Source: QHXM01 sp032160705 (lineage in GTDB: Bacteria; Acidobacteriota; Blastocatellia; Pyrinomonadales; Pyrinomonadaceae). Taken from it: a stretch of 64,000 nucleotides of DNA. The stretch spans positions 124,001 to 188,000 of the forward strand of contig JAVHVE010000073.1 in NCBI GenBank assembly GCA_032160705.1, given 5' to 3'. The first letter of the stretch is position 1. The number at the start of each line of letters is the position of its first letter. The notes beneath the pieces are model-generated. The model was not told where the DNA came from, made no database searches, and worked only from the letters and a program-made list of their open reading frames with translations. The translations under genes were made by a program, and so were the position numbers. This document shows positions 1-8,323 of the stretch, piece by piece.

Positions 1-453
1 CGCATATTTGAGATGCTGGAATCGGTCGCCCTCAATCTCGAAAATCTTATCGAGGTCTTCTTTGGAAAAAACCGCGTGATAAACCGTGCGGTCGTCCGAT
101 GTGTAAGCATTCGTGTCTGCCCCGGCGCGCTTGAAGATTTCCTCTCGCTGGTCGGCGGTGAAATGCTCGCTGCCACGAAACATCAAGTGCTCGAAGAGAT
201 GCGCGTAGCCGCTCTTGCCCGGCTCAATCTCGTTGCGCGAGCCTGTCTGGACGACGATGTAGAGCGCGACAAGGTTCGGATAATCCGTCGGGACTGTAAT
301 CAAGCGCAGCCCGTTTGGCAGATCGTCCGTCGTGTATTGATAGGGAAATAATTTTTGCTCTTTGGGCTGCGCTGCTGCTGCTGGCCGCTTTCGCTGGGCA
401 AACACAGCGCAGGGCAAACACAGCAGGAGCGAGACGATAATCAGTAATCTCAT
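1..453 (-). CDS. M16 family zinc peptidase, N-terminal part (runs off the window)
   Basis: This is the first 151 codons of a secreted M16 (pitrilysin/insulinase-like) metallopeptidase; the rest lies beyond position 1. The N-terminus is a signal peptide of about 20 residues (hydrophobic LLIIVSLLLCLPCAVFA, then AQ). Residues 85-89 read HLFEH, the inverted zinc motif HxxEH of the family, followed by MFRGSEHF and the typical NAYTSDDRTVY segment. M16 enzymes cut peptides in the periplasm, and many act as pairs of catalytic and non-catalytic subunits; the partner cannot be seen here. The ATG at 451-453 is chosen because the signal peptide begins there. A perfect TATAAT lies about 50 bases upstream on the same strand. 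Confidence 0.88.
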   Translation of the reverse strand, partial: MRLLIIVSLLLCLPCAVFAQRKRPAAAAQPKEQKLFPYQYTTDDLPNGLRLITVPTDYPNLVALYIVVQTGSRNEIEPGKSGYAHLFEHLMFRGSEHFTADQREEIFKRAGADTNAYTSDDRTVYHAVFSKEDLDKIFEIEGDRFQHLKYA

Positions 454-504
454 TGGCGGAAACTCCTGAACTTTATTGAGATGGATTGAATGGAGACGGC
501 GGCT

Positions 505-510
505 ATTATA
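505..510 (-). promoter_or_regulatory. candidate -10 box for the M16 peptidase gene
   Basis: Read on the minus strand this is a perfect TATAAT, about 50 bases before the M16 start codon. No good -35 hexamer is visible 16-18 bases upstream, so the call rests on the -10 box and its position only. Confidence 0.35.
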
Positions 511-572
511 CACAATCGAAAGGCGGAGAGCGACGACGCGCGAGCGATTCAAGCAGGCAAAACTGTGACAAA

Positions 573-986
573 TCAAATCCCGCCCGTCTTCATCAGGACG
601 ACTCTCCACCCATCAGGGTCTTCAAAAGTAATTCCATTCTGCTCCCAGTAAGGATTCTCAGGCGCAACCGGAAAATACCCCAGGCCGCCAAGACGCTCAA
701 TCAGAAGGTTGACTGCCTGTTGGTCAGGGATATAGAAGACGAGAAGATTGTCTTTGGTCGGAGCAGGGCAGGGGCTGCCTTCACGATGAGAAGTGAATTC
801 AAGATGGTATTCATGGCCGGGTAGTCCCAACATCACGCCGAAATATCCCGCATGTTCTTCAAACGAGCCGATGACTTTCAGCCCGAGCCCATCACGATAA
901 AAGCGGACGACTTCATTTAAGCGAGAGGTCGGGCGCGCAAATCTCACTTGCACGGCTGGAAGCGACTGAGGCCACTGGTTAATCAT
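573..986 (-). CDS. VOC-superfamily (glyoxalase/bleomycin-resistance-like) protein
   Basis: A 137-residue single-module vicinal-oxygen-chelate protein. The opening beta-alpha unit ends in FYRDGLGLKVIG, a typical VOC signature, and the C-terminal half has GITFEDPDGWRVVL, which carries the usual acidic metal ligand. Such proteins bind a divalent metal and act as lyases, isomerases, dioxygenases or antibiotic binders; the substrate cannot be told from sequence. It lies 26 bases downstream of pncB on the same strand and may be its co-transcribed last gene. Confidence 0.82.
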   Translation of the reverse strand: MINQWPQSLPAVQVRFARPTSRLNEVVRFYRDGLGLKVIGSFEEHAGYFGVMLGLPGHEYHLEFTSHREGSPCPAPTKDNLLVFYIPDQQAVNLLIERLGGLGYFPVAPENPYWEQNGITFEDPDGWRVVLMKTGGI

Positions 987-1012
987 GTCGAGCTATGCGT
1001 GACAGACGTGAG

Positions 1013-2470
1013 TTATTTCTTATTTACAAGCTCCTGGGAAAGTTGCTCAGGCACTTTCAGAATATCCCGCCAGCCGGAATGATCTTCGCGCATCGCAGCC
1101 GTCAAACCATCTCGTAGTTCACGCAGACGGTCGCTCAACGTGCATGAATAATTATTGATGTCCGTGAAACGCGCACGCTGCTCTTCGACAAAAGCTTTCT
1201 GTTTCGTGATGGAAGGGATGGCATCATGGCGACCGTTCTCCCAGAAGGGGACGAGCAGACGCTCGACAGTTACAGCACGAGGAATCTGAATCTCCTCGTC
1301 GTCGAGTCCGATAATGTCTGCGATGTAGTTTCCGTCTGCGCCCTGCCCGCGAAAGATTTGCAGGCGACCCGGCAGCGTGATCTTATCCGGCGAGTTAGAG
1401 GCTTTAAGCGTCGGGAGGTTTTCAATCACGCACTCTTTGAAAATCACCCCGGCGATTTTTGACACCTCGCTCGACAGTTTTGTCCCGACGCCGAAACCTG
1501 CGGCCTGTGGAAACTCTGCGACAATATGGCGCACTTTTTCTACATCGAGGTCACCTGTCAGAATCGGCATCAACCCTTCAAATCCGTTCGCTTCAAAGAA
1601 ACTCAGACACCACGCTCCGAGTTTCGCCAGATCACCGGAATCAACGCGAAAACCTTTGAAGGCGCGGCGGCGCGCTTCAGTTGAAGTTGCCGCCATCGCC
1701 GCGTGAACCGCGCCCATGAACACATCAATCGTATCCAGGAGCAGGGTCGTGCCATTCGGGTTGGCATCGAGCCAGCGCTCGAACGCGACCTGCTCAAAAT
1801 GCTTGGCCTGGCCTGTGCGCGGCTCAGTCTCCGGCTCGTACATGAATTCAAGATAGGACTGCTGCCAGTAGTGAGCTTCTGTCCCGACCGCCGGAATATC
1901 CAGACGATGCGCCGCCTCCATGTTCGAGGTGTCATTGAAGCCGCCAATGAAGGCGTAGGTCGCAACTTCAACGGCGCGCTCAATGTCGCCATTGCGTCTG
2001 AGCGAAAAATCTGAGAGCCAGCGCGTCCCGGCGGCCATCCTGAACTGCATCGCCAGACTCGCGGTCGTCATCGGAAGATCGAAAGCGTGCTCAAACTTAA
2101 TCTCCTGCGCCTGAGTCAAACCGAACGGGCCAGTGATGTCCCCGAAAGGTTCCTGGGCGAAAATGATTGTGCCGGGTCGAACAGCGCGCACTGCACCGAC
2201 AAAATGCATATCCTCGATAGCATCCGCAAAGAGTTTTAAGTCGCCGCGATCCTGTTCGAGAAAACGCACACGCGGACGATCAATCTGACTGTCTACGAGG
2301 AGGCGCACCAGCCGCTCGTGCCCCAGACATGGAGCAAACGGCAGCTTTCGCTGTGTCACATAAAAAGTGGCCACAGCCTCACTCAAACGCTTTTCCCGCA
2401 GCCGCGCCACATCCTTGTAGGACGCATCGCCCATCGCAGCGTGGTAACGGTCAATATTTAATGTACCCAT
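1013..2470 (-). CDS. pncB: nicotinate phosphoribosyltransferase
   Basis: A 485-residue enzyme that joins nicotinate to PRPP to give nicotinate mononucleotide, the committed step of NAD salvage. Family landmarks are visible: the FRVDSGDLAKLG motif in the PRPP/phosphate region, TGDLDVEKV, and the C-terminal GTKLSSEVSKIAGVIFKE block. It follows pncA on the same strand, so the pair makes nicotinate from nicotinamide and then captures it. A heptad inverted repeat separates the two genes. Length and domain order are normal for the family. Confidence 0.93.
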   Translation of the reverse strand: MGTLNIDRYHAAMGDASYKDVARLREKRLSEAVATFYVTQRKLPFAPCLGHERLVRLLVDSQIDRPRVRFLEQDRGDLKLFADAIEDMHFVGAVRAVRPGTIIFAQEPFGDITGPFGLTQAQEIKFEHAFDLPMTTASLAMQFRMAAGTRWLSDFSLRRNGDIERAVEVATYAFIGGFNDTSNMEAAHRLDIPAVGTEAHYWQQSYLEFMYEPETEPRTGQAKHFEQVAFERWLDANPNGTTLLLDTIDVFMGAVHAAMAATSTEARRRAFKGFRVDSGDLAKLGAWCLSFFEANGFEGLMPILTGDLDVEKVRHIVAEFPQAAGFGVGTKLSSEVSKIAGVIFKECVIENLPTLKASNSPDKITLPGRLQIFRGQGADGNYIADIIGLDDEEIQIPRAVTVERLLVPFWENGRHDAIPSITKQKAFVEEQRARFTDINNYSCTLSDRLRELRDGLTAAMREDHSGWRDILKVPEQLSQELVNKK

Positions 2471-2479
2471 AATGGAAAA

Positions 2480-2585
2480 GCAGAAGACAGAAGACAGGAG
2501 TCAGAAGTCAGAATGAAAAGAAAATCAGAAGAAGTGATTTCAGCCTCTTATTCTGGATTCTGAATTCTGACTCCTGGATTCCGCT
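2480..2585. repeat. heptad inverted repeat A (between pncA and pncB)
   Basis: The left arm (2480-2514) is purine-rich and made of 7-base units close to TCAGAAG and ACAGAAG. The right arm (about 2550-2585) is built of units such as TTCTGAA and TTCTGAC. The arms are imperfectly complementary and would form a long hairpin in the pncA-pncB transcript. Similar arrangements with other unit sequences occur at 10157, 11731, 47373 and 59516. Confidence 0.75.
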
Positions 2586-3140
2586 TTATATAATCCTCGC
2601 CCCCTGTTGCTGCATCTCTTCGATGGCGCGCTCGCCGTCTCCGGGTTGAAGCTCAACAGGGCGCATGGCGTTGGCGACTGCATTAACTTGAAAGCCTTTG
2701 CGAAGCGCATCGAGGACGGTGTTTTTGACGCAGTAATCTGTTGCCAGCCCGCCGACCCAGACCTCTTCAACGCCTTGTTCGCTGAGACGCGCAGCCAAAT
2801 CCGTGCCGTCGAACGCTGAGTAATTGTCCTCGTCGCCCGTGCCTTTGGAAATAATGTTGATGCGCGGATCGTCCAAAAGCTCTGGATGGAATTCTGCGCC
2901 ATGCGTCTCCTGCACGCAGTGGACAGGCCATGTGCCGCCGTAGTCCGTGAAATGCTTGGTCGTTGGTGGATGCCAGTCGCGGCTCTTGAAGACCGGCTCG
3001 CCGCGCAAAAGAAACTCTTCGATTAATCCATTAAGAGGCCCAATCACTTCGTCGCCGTTTGGCACGGCGAGCGCACCTCCAGGACAAAAATCGTTCTGTA
3101 CGTCAACCACGATGAGAGCGCGGTTCTTTTCATTCGCCAT
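2586..3140 (-). CDS. pncA: nicotinamidase (isochorismatase-like hydrolase)
   Basis: A 184-residue cysteine hydrolase that deamidates nicotinamide to nicotinate. The catalytic triad is visible: Asp13 in VVDVQNDF, Lys99 in ISKGTGDE and Cys137 in GLATDYCVKNT. The metal site D55-W-H57 with H63 is also present, and it separates nicotinamidases from other isochorismatase-fold enzymes. It is upstream of pncB, giving a two-step nicotinamide salvage unit. The gene ends within two bases of the heptad repeat that fills the space to pncB. Confidence 0.93.
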   Translation of the reverse strand: MANEKNRALIVVDVQNDFCPGGALAVPNGDEVIGPLNGLIEEFLLRGEPVFKSRDWHPPTTKHFTDYGGTWPVHCVQETHGAEFHPELLDDPRINIISKGTGDEDNYSAFDGTDLAARLSEQGVEEVWVGGLATDYCVKNTVLDALRKGFQVNAVANAMRPVELQPGDGERAIEEMQQQGARII

Positions 3141-3299
3141 ATTAATTTACTCGCTATTGCGACCCGACACCGAGAAAGAATCATTCAAATTTGCGACTAT
3201 AGCTTAACTCTCCCGCGCGAAGCGGGCAATCGCACAGGATGCAAAGAACAGGTTCAGACACCGAGCACCCACAGCAGGGATAAATGAGAGACGAGAATA

Positions 3300-3812
3300 T
3301 TAAAGGTCAGGTGGCCTGGCAATGAAATCTCGCAGGATGATCGCCGCTGATTCGCTATCCACGTATTTACAAAGATCATTGCCGGAGCGGCCTGCGACGC
3401 GCAGGGTTTCTTCCGCTTCACGGGTAGTCAGCCGCTCATCCTGCAAATGAACCGGCACTTTGAGAGAAAGTTCAAAATTCTGAGCCAGCTTCCTGGCCTC
3501 TTTTGCGGCCTGACCTTCTGTGCCATCCAGATTGAGCGGCAAACCAATCACCAGTGCTTGAGCGTCAAAGCTGTGCAGCAGATCGGCCACAGCGCCTAAG
3601 AGTTGTTTCCAGCTTGTGCGGCGTAAGAAGGGAAGGGGACGAACGGTAATCCACAATTCGTCTGAGATAGCTACTCCCACACGCTTCTCGCCAAGATCAA
3701 GCGCCAGCAGCCGCCCGGACGGTTTTCCGTAGGAACTGCGCGTGTTTGAATTCTCGCTGGTTTTGTCGTCTGGCAAATCGTTTCCATGAGAGCGCGCGTA
3801 AAATAAGTTCAT
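3300..3812 (-). CDS. ruvX: RuvX/YqgF family Holliday-junction resolvase-like nuclease
   Basis: A 170-residue RNase-H-fold protein. The first strand LLALDLGEKRVGVAISD holds the catalytic Asp, HLQDERLTTREAE holds the acidic residue of the second site, and KYVDSESAAIIL gives the final conserved Asp. Family members act in pre-16S rRNA 5' processing and were proposed as Holliday-junction resolvases. The N-terminus is about 33 residues longer than needed for the fold and polar, so a downstream start is possible, though no better ATG is obvious. Confidence 0.86.
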   Translation of the reverse strand: MNLFYARSHGNDLPDDKTSENSNTRSSYGKPSGRLLALDLGEKRVGVAISDELWITVRPLPFLRRTSWKQLLGAVADLLHSFDAQALVIGLPLNLDGTEGQAAKEARKLAQNFELSLKVPVHLQDERLTTREAEETLRVAGRSGNDLCKYVDSESAAIILRDFIARPPDL

Positions 3813-3847
3813 GACTTAAAGAAGTGGATTTTATCGGGAAACGTGGC

Positions 3848-3877
3848 TTGCGCGCTATATTGAGCCACTGTTATGAT
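3848..3877 (+). promoter_or_regulatory. candidate sigma70-type promoter for the S41-like gene
   Basis: TTGCGC at 3848-3853 and TATGAT at 3872-3877 are separated by 18 bases, about 75 bases before the start at 3952. The -10 is good and the -35 weak. Confidence 0.4.
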
Positions 3878-3951
3878 ACGCGAGCGTGACTGCTTAAGGC
3901 CATCGGCACGCGCTCGTTAAACTCGGATGGCTTTCTCTAAGAGGTTTATCA

Positions 3952-5259
3952 ATGTCATTTCGCTCCAAATTCACTTTGATTGTCTTCTCGGCCTTTCTGG
4001 CCCTCTATGCCGTCGTCGGTGGATGGCTTTCAACCCGCGCGCAGCAGCAGGCCAATGATCCGGGCGCGCAACTACGCATTTTCGAGAATGTGTTGCAGCA
4101 CATTCAGAGCGACTATGTGGATGAGCCGAATATGCAGAAGGTTCGCGCTGGTGCGTTGCGAGGATTGGCTTACGGGCTTGACCCGTATTCGACCTACCTG
4201 ACAGCCGACCAGGTGCGCGACTATCGCAGCGAGGTGAAAGACAATCAGGTGGGTATCGGCGCGGAGCTTTCACAGGTCTCTTCCTACCTCTACGTGATCG
4301 CTCCTGTGAAGGGGTCGCCTGCGGATCAGGCCGGTGCGCACGCGGGCGATATTATTGAATATATTGATAACAAAGCCACGCGGGACATTTCGCTTTATGA
4401 CGCGCGGCAATTGCTCAATGGTGTGCCTGGCACTGAAGTCAAACTCCGCATCCTGCGCGCCAATGCGCGGCCTCTGACGTTGACAGTCAAGCGTGGAACA
4501 TTCAAAGCGCCCGCGGCTGAATCTCGCATGGAAGCAGGCAAGATTGGCATCCTCCGCATTAATAGCCTCGCGGAAGGTGAGGCAACGGATGTGCGCGCAA
4601 GATTGCAGGAGTTGACCAAACAAGGCGCACAGAAAATCGTGCTTGACTTGAGAAACGTCGCAGGCGGATCGCTTGACGAAGCTGTGGAAGTTGCTCAGCT
4701 TTTCATCAAAGAGGGGATTCTCGCGCAAACTATCGGACGTGAGAGCAAGACCCTCAAAACTTTCACAGCCGATCCCAAAAAGACGATTTTCAATGGCCCC
4801 GTCGTGGCCTTGATGGATTCAGGCACGGCAGGCGCAGCCGAAGTGGTCGCCTCGGCCCTGGTCGAGCGAAAGCGCGGTGAGGTGGTGGGTGAAAAAAGTT
4901 TCGGCGCAGGTGCTGAACAGCAACTTTTCACTCTCCGAAATGGTGATGGCTTATTGCTGACGACCATTAAATGGGCATCGGCAAGCGGCAAGCCTTTTCT
5001 CGGCGAAGACCGGGCACGCTCGGGCGTCGTGCCAACGGTCGAGGTCAAGCGGCCAGAGGTCTTGGAACCCATTGACCCGGAGGATCTGACCGGCAATGAC
5101 GACGACCCTGTCGCCAAGCCGAACCCGCAGAATGATAAGCGTGAAGTTGCTCCTGAAGCCGTCTCGCCAAAACAACAACCGGATGACATACAGCTTAAGA
5201 AAGCCCTTGAACTGTTGCGGGGTGAGAAGGCTGCGGGAGCAGGGCAGCGCGCCGCATAA
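3952..5259 (+). CDS. S41-family C-terminal-processing-peptidase-like protein, catalytic Ser and Lys absent
   Basis: A 435-residue exported protein: N-terminal membrane anchor or signal (about 7-27), a helical linker with the DYVDEPNMQKVRAGALRGL segment typical of CtpA, a PDZ domain (about 97-185), an S41 core (about 190-365) and a charged Pro-rich tail. S41 peptidases use a Ser-Lys dyad 25 residues apart, in GTASASE and TFGKG motifs. Here the equivalent stretches read GTAGAAE and SFGAG, so the nucleophile position is Gly294 and the general-base position Ala319. The fold is clearly kept. I infer a catalytically inactive, perhaps scaffold or regulatory, member. A strong hairpin terminator follows. 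Confidence 0.85.
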   Translation: MSFRSKFTLIVFSAFLALYAVVGGWLSTRAQQQANDPGAQLRIFENVLQHIQSDYVDEPNMQKVRAGALRGLAYGLDPYSTYLTADQVRDYRSEVKDNQVGIGAELSQVSSYLYVIAPVKGSPADQAGAHAGDIIEYIDNKATRDISLYDARQLLNGVPGTEVKLRILRANARPLTLTVKRGTFKAPAAESRMEAGKIGILRINSLAEGEATDVRARLQELTKQGAQKIVLDLRNVAGGSLDEAVEVAQLFIKEGILAQTIGRESKTLKTFTADPKKTIFNGPVVALMDSGTAGAAEVVASALVERKRGEVVGEKSFGAGAEQQLFTLRNGDGLLLTTIKWASASGKPFLGEDRARSGVVPTVEVKRPEVLEPIDPEDLTGNDDDPVAKPNPQNDKREVAPEAVSPKQQPDDIQLKKALELLRGEKAAGAGQRAA

Positions 5260-5282
5260 GTTTTAGATTGGTTTTAAATAAA

Positions 5283-5320
5283 GAAGGCCGGGAGAGAATT
5301 CAATAGCCCTCCCGGCCTTC
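5283..5320. terminator. hairpin terminator between convergent genes
   Basis: A perfect 12-base stem, GAAGGCCGGGAG with CTCCCGGCCTTC, encloses a 14-base loop. It lies between the S41-like gene (plus) and the carboxylase gene (minus), so it can end both transcripts. The pyrimidine tail (TCTCTT) on the plus side is weak. Confidence 0.8.
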
Positions 5321-5370
5321 TCTCTTATGTGGCCGGATCTAAAACTTCATGTGATTCTTTAGGTCTGTCC

Positions 5371-6948
5371 CTACAACGGAATGTTGCCGTGCTTTTTAGG
5401 TGGATTAGTATCGCGCTTGTTCTGGAGAAGCATTAAGGCTCGGATGAGCTTCGGGCGGGTGAGAGCAGGCTCAATTACTTCATCTATGAATCCGCGTTCG
5501 GCGGCCACATAAGGGTTAGCAAACTTCTCTTCAAATTCGGCTATGCGCGTCCTGCGCGCAACCTCCGGTTCCGTCGCCTCACTGATCTCGCGGCGATAAA
5601 GCAGGCCGACAGCTCCTTCCGCACCCATGACGGCGATTTCCGCCGTTGGCCAGGCGAAGTTAATATCAGTGCGAATATGTTTTGAGGCCATGACACAATA
5701 TGCTCCGCCATAAGCTTTCCGAGTGATAACGGTAATCTTCGGCACTGTGGCCTCTGCGTAAGCGTAAAGCAGCTTCGCTCCGTGTCTGATGATGCCTTCA
5801 TGTTCCTGCTTGACTCCGGGAAGGAACCCTGGCACATCTTCAAATGTGATGAGCGGAATATTAAAGCAATCGCAGAAGCGCACGAACCGCGCGCCTTTCA
5901 CAGAAGCATCTATGTCGAGCACTCCAGCCAGATAAGCAGGCTGATTGGCGACGATGCCGACGGGACGTCCACCCAGTCGCGCAAAGCCTATGACAATATT
6001 CTGAGCGTAATACTGATGAACCTCAAAAAAGTATCCTTCGTCAACGACAGCGTGAACGATCTCGCGTATATCGTAAGGCTGATTGCTTGACTCCGGGACG
6101 ATTGAATTAAGCTTCGGCTCGATTCGGTCTGCGGGGTCCATCGTCACACTCTGCGGCGGGTCGTCCATATTATTTGAAGGAAGAAAAGAGAGTAGCTCGC
6201 GCACCATGCGTAGGGCGTGCTCGTCCGAATCGGCAACGAAGTGAGCAACACCGGAAACGCGATTATGGGTCATGGCACCGCCCAGTTCTTCTTTCGTCAC
6301 ATCTTCATGCGTCACGGTTTTGATAATGTCAGGCCCGGTGATGAACATATAGGAGGTGTCTTTCACCATCACATTGAAGTCAGTGATGGCAGGACTGTAG
6401 ACGGCTCCGCCCGCGCAAGGGCCCATGATGCAACTGATCTGCGGAACGACGCCGCTCGCCAGGGTATTGCGAAGAAAAATATCCGCATAACCGCCCAGAC
6501 TCACCACCCCTTCCTGAATTCGAGCGCCGCCGGAATCATTCAAGCCGATCAGGGGCGCGCCCACCTTGAGCGCCATGTCCATCACCTTGCAGATTTTCTC
6601 GGCATGGGTTTCGGAAAGGGAGCCGCCGAACACCGTGAAATCCTGCGCGAAGACGAAGACTTGCCGCCCGTCAACGAGACCATAGCCAGTGACCACTCCA
6701 TCGCCGGCGTACAATTGCTTGTCCAAGCCAAAATCTCTTAAACGATGGACGACTAACCGGTCGAATTCCTCGAACGTACCTTCGTCCAGCAGGAAATTAA
6801 TACGTTCCCGTGCCGTCAACTTGCCGGCAGCATGCTGCTTCTCAATGCGCGCAGCGCCGCCGCCCTCTTCGGCACTGCCAATACGCTCCTTCAGGCGTTC
6901 AAGCTTTGTCGGCGCTACGAAATGTTCCTTCTTTGATGTCATAATCAA
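5371..6948 (-). CDS. pccB: acyl-CoA carboxylase carboxyltransferase subunit (propionyl-CoA carboxylase beta chain)
   Basis: A 525-residue carboxyltransferase of the PccB/MmdA type that moves the carboxyl group from carboxybiotin to propionyl- or acetyl-CoA. Seen are the opening RLKERI...GGGAARIEKQH segment, the LIGLNDSGGARIQEG oxyanion region, GPCAGGAVYSPA, the AGVLDIDASVKGARFVRFCD core, and the characteristic C-terminus PPKKHGNIPL. The biotin-carrying alpha subunit is not next door. Length is normal. Propionyl-CoA preference is inferred from overall resemblance and not proven. Confidence 0.92.
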   Translation of the reverse strand: MIMTSKKEHFVAPTKLERLKERIGSAEEGGGAARIEKQHAAGKLTARERINFLLDEGTFEEFDRLVVHRLRDFGLDKQLYAGDGVVTGYGLVDGRQVFVFAQDFTVFGGSLSETHAEKICKVMDMALKVGAPLIGLNDSGGARIQEGVVSLGGYADIFLRNTLASGVVPQISCIMGPCAGGAVYSPAITDFNVMVKDTSYMFITGPDIIKTVTHEDVTKEELGGAMTHNRVSGVAHFVADSDEHALRMVRELLSFLPSNNMDDPPQSVTMDPADRIEPKLNSIVPESSNQPYDIREIVHAVVDEGYFFEVHQYYAQNIVIGFARLGGRPVGIVANQPAYLAGVLDIDASVKGARFVRFCDCFNIPLITFEDVPGFLPGVKQEHEGIIRHGAKLLYAYAEATVPKITVITRKAYGGAYCVMASKHIRTDINFAWPTAEIAVMGAEGAVGLLYRREISEATEPEVARRTRIAEFEEKFANPYVAAERGFIDEVIEPALTRPKLIRALMLLQNKRDTNPPKKHGNIPL

Positions 6949-6987
6949 TCTACCGGGCTAAACTGGCATCTCTCCTAAGCTAAAGTG

Positions 6988-7554
6988 TTACTTGAAGTCG
7001 TTGAAAGGAAAATCACGCTTCTCAATCAAGGCGATCAGTTCTTGAAGAGCCTCTTGTGATTGGTGTCGAACTTCTGCTGGATAATTAAAACGCACTGCAT
7101 TTGCGACGAACTCATCTTCATCCAAAATGCTGTAGGAGAAATCGGGTGCGACCAAAATGTCCATATCCAGATCAATATAACTCAGGACGTTTCCCTGAAG
7201 GATGGGCGGCACATTAACATTACAGTAGAAATTGCGAAGGTCGCCCGTCGGCTGAACGAAACGAAAGATGTTATACCAGCGATCCAGCCAGTAATATTCA
7301 ATGCTCAGAGTTTGAGAAGCGACAATCCCCAGTAGGGGATGCCGAATTTCTTCTTCAAATTTGGCGTCAAGAACAATCAGCGGGTCCTCAAGTCGAGAGA
7401 TTTGCGCGTGCCATCGGCGATGCTCCGTCCCGTCATATTTATAGGTACGAACCGTGATGGCCTTGGCGTTTGTTTCTATCTCGTTCGTCAATTTTTCGGC
7501 CTTTACCATTTGACCCAAAACATCTACGGGCAACGTGAAACACCTATATAGCAC
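6988..7554 (-). CDS. DUF402-domain protein
   Basis: A 188-residue protein with the DUF402 core: WYNIFRFVQPTGDLRNFYCNV, then a Pro-rich turn and SYIDLDMDILVAPDFSYSILDEDEF. The conserved acidic residues in DLDMDI are metal ligands in characterised relatives, some of which are nucleoside di/triphosphate phosphatases while others are phosphonate-pathway hydrolases. The exact substrate here is unknown. An internal ATG at residue 16 (MVKAEKLT) is an alternative start; a 21-base palindrome lies just upstream. Confidence 0.78.
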   Translation of the reverse strand: MLYRCFTLPVDVLGQMVKAEKLTNEIETNAKAITVRTYKYDGTEHRRWHAQISRLEDPLIVLDAKFEEEIRHPLLGIVASQTLSIEYYWLDRWYNIFRFVQPTGDLRNFYCNVNVPPILQGNVLSYIDLDMDILVAPDFSYSILDEDEFVANAVRFNYPAEVRHQSQEALQELIALIEKRDFPFNDFK

Positions 7555-7560
7555 TTTAAT

Positions 7561-7581
7561 GTCTCAGGTAATACCTGAGAC
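7561..7581. promoter_or_regulatory. 21-base perfect palindrome upstream of the DUF402 gene
   Basis: GTCTCAGGTA and TACCTGAGAC flank one central A, a perfect inverted repeat that begins 6 bases upstream of the DUF402 start and lies 39 bases from the end of the aldolase gene. There is no U-tract, so an operator is more likely than a terminator. Confidence 0.5.
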
Positions 7582-7620
7582 GTCGGCGCGACGACAAAAC
7601 TTAAAGTAGTATCTCAAGAG

Positions 7621-8268
7621 TTAGCGCCCGCTCTTGCGCCAGTCGGCGAGAAATTGCTCCAATCCCCTATCTGTGAGTGGATGTTTGATGAGTTGCTCAA
7701 TAACTTTGAAGGGCATGGTGGCGACATGTGCTCCCATGCGCGCGGCCTCAACTACATGGATCGGGTGGCGTATACTGGCTGCCAGCACCTCCGTCTTCCA
7801 ACTATAGTTGCCATAAATCTCAACTATCTCGGCGAGAAGTTCCAGTCCGTTCTGCCCGATATCATCGAGACGTCCAACAAAGGGACTGATGTAAGCTGCG
7901 CCTGCTTTGGCCGCGAGGATGGCCTGCGCGGCGGAGAAGCAGAGCGTAACGTTGACCTTTGTTCCTTCGTCAGTCAATTTCCTGGTAGCTTTCAGCCCAT
8001 CTCGAGTCAGAGGGCATTTGACGACAACATTCGGAGCAATCCGTGCGTACTCTCTTCCTTCGCGTAGCATGCCTTCCAGCTCCAAGCTGGTGACTTCCAC
8101 GGAAATGTCACCCTCGACGATCTCGCAGATAGCCGCAATGTGCTGTTTGAAATCAACACCTCCTTCTTTAGCAATTAATGAAGGGTTGGTCGTGACTCCG
8201 TCAATCAATCCAAGTTGGGCTGCTTCGCGTATTTCGTTCAAATTTGCCGTATCAATGAAGAATTTCAT
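7621..8268 (-). CDS. fsa: fructose-6-phosphate aldolase / small transaldolase
   Basis: A 215-residue class I aldolase of the short transaldolase subfamily. The N-terminus MKFFIDTANLNEIREA, followed by GLIDGVTTNPSLIAKEG, is diagnostic, and the Schiff-base lysine sits in NVVVKCPLT. TLCFSAAQAILAAKAGA and YISPFVGRLDD complete the barrel signatures. The enzyme condenses dihydroxyacetone or sedoheptulose-7-P donors with glyceraldehyde-3-P; whether this copy is an aldolase or a transaldolase cannot be settled from sequence. A GGAGGT-like ribosome-binding site precedes the ATG. Confidence 0.92.
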   Translation of the reverse strand: MKFFIDTANLNEIREAAQLGLIDGVTTNPSLIAKEGGVDFKQHIAAICEIVEGDISVEVTSLELEGMLREGREYARIAPNVVVKCPLTRDGLKATRKLTDEGTKVNVTLCFSAAQAILAAKAGAAYISPFVGRLDDIGQNGLELLAEIVEIYGNYSWKTEVLAASIRHPIHVVEAARMGAHVATMPFKVIEQLIKHPLTDRGLEQFLADWRKSGR

Positions 8269-8323
8269 CTCAAACCTCCAGCTAAAGACGAGTTCATCGC
8301 AAATAAAGGACTAGGAGAAGAAA

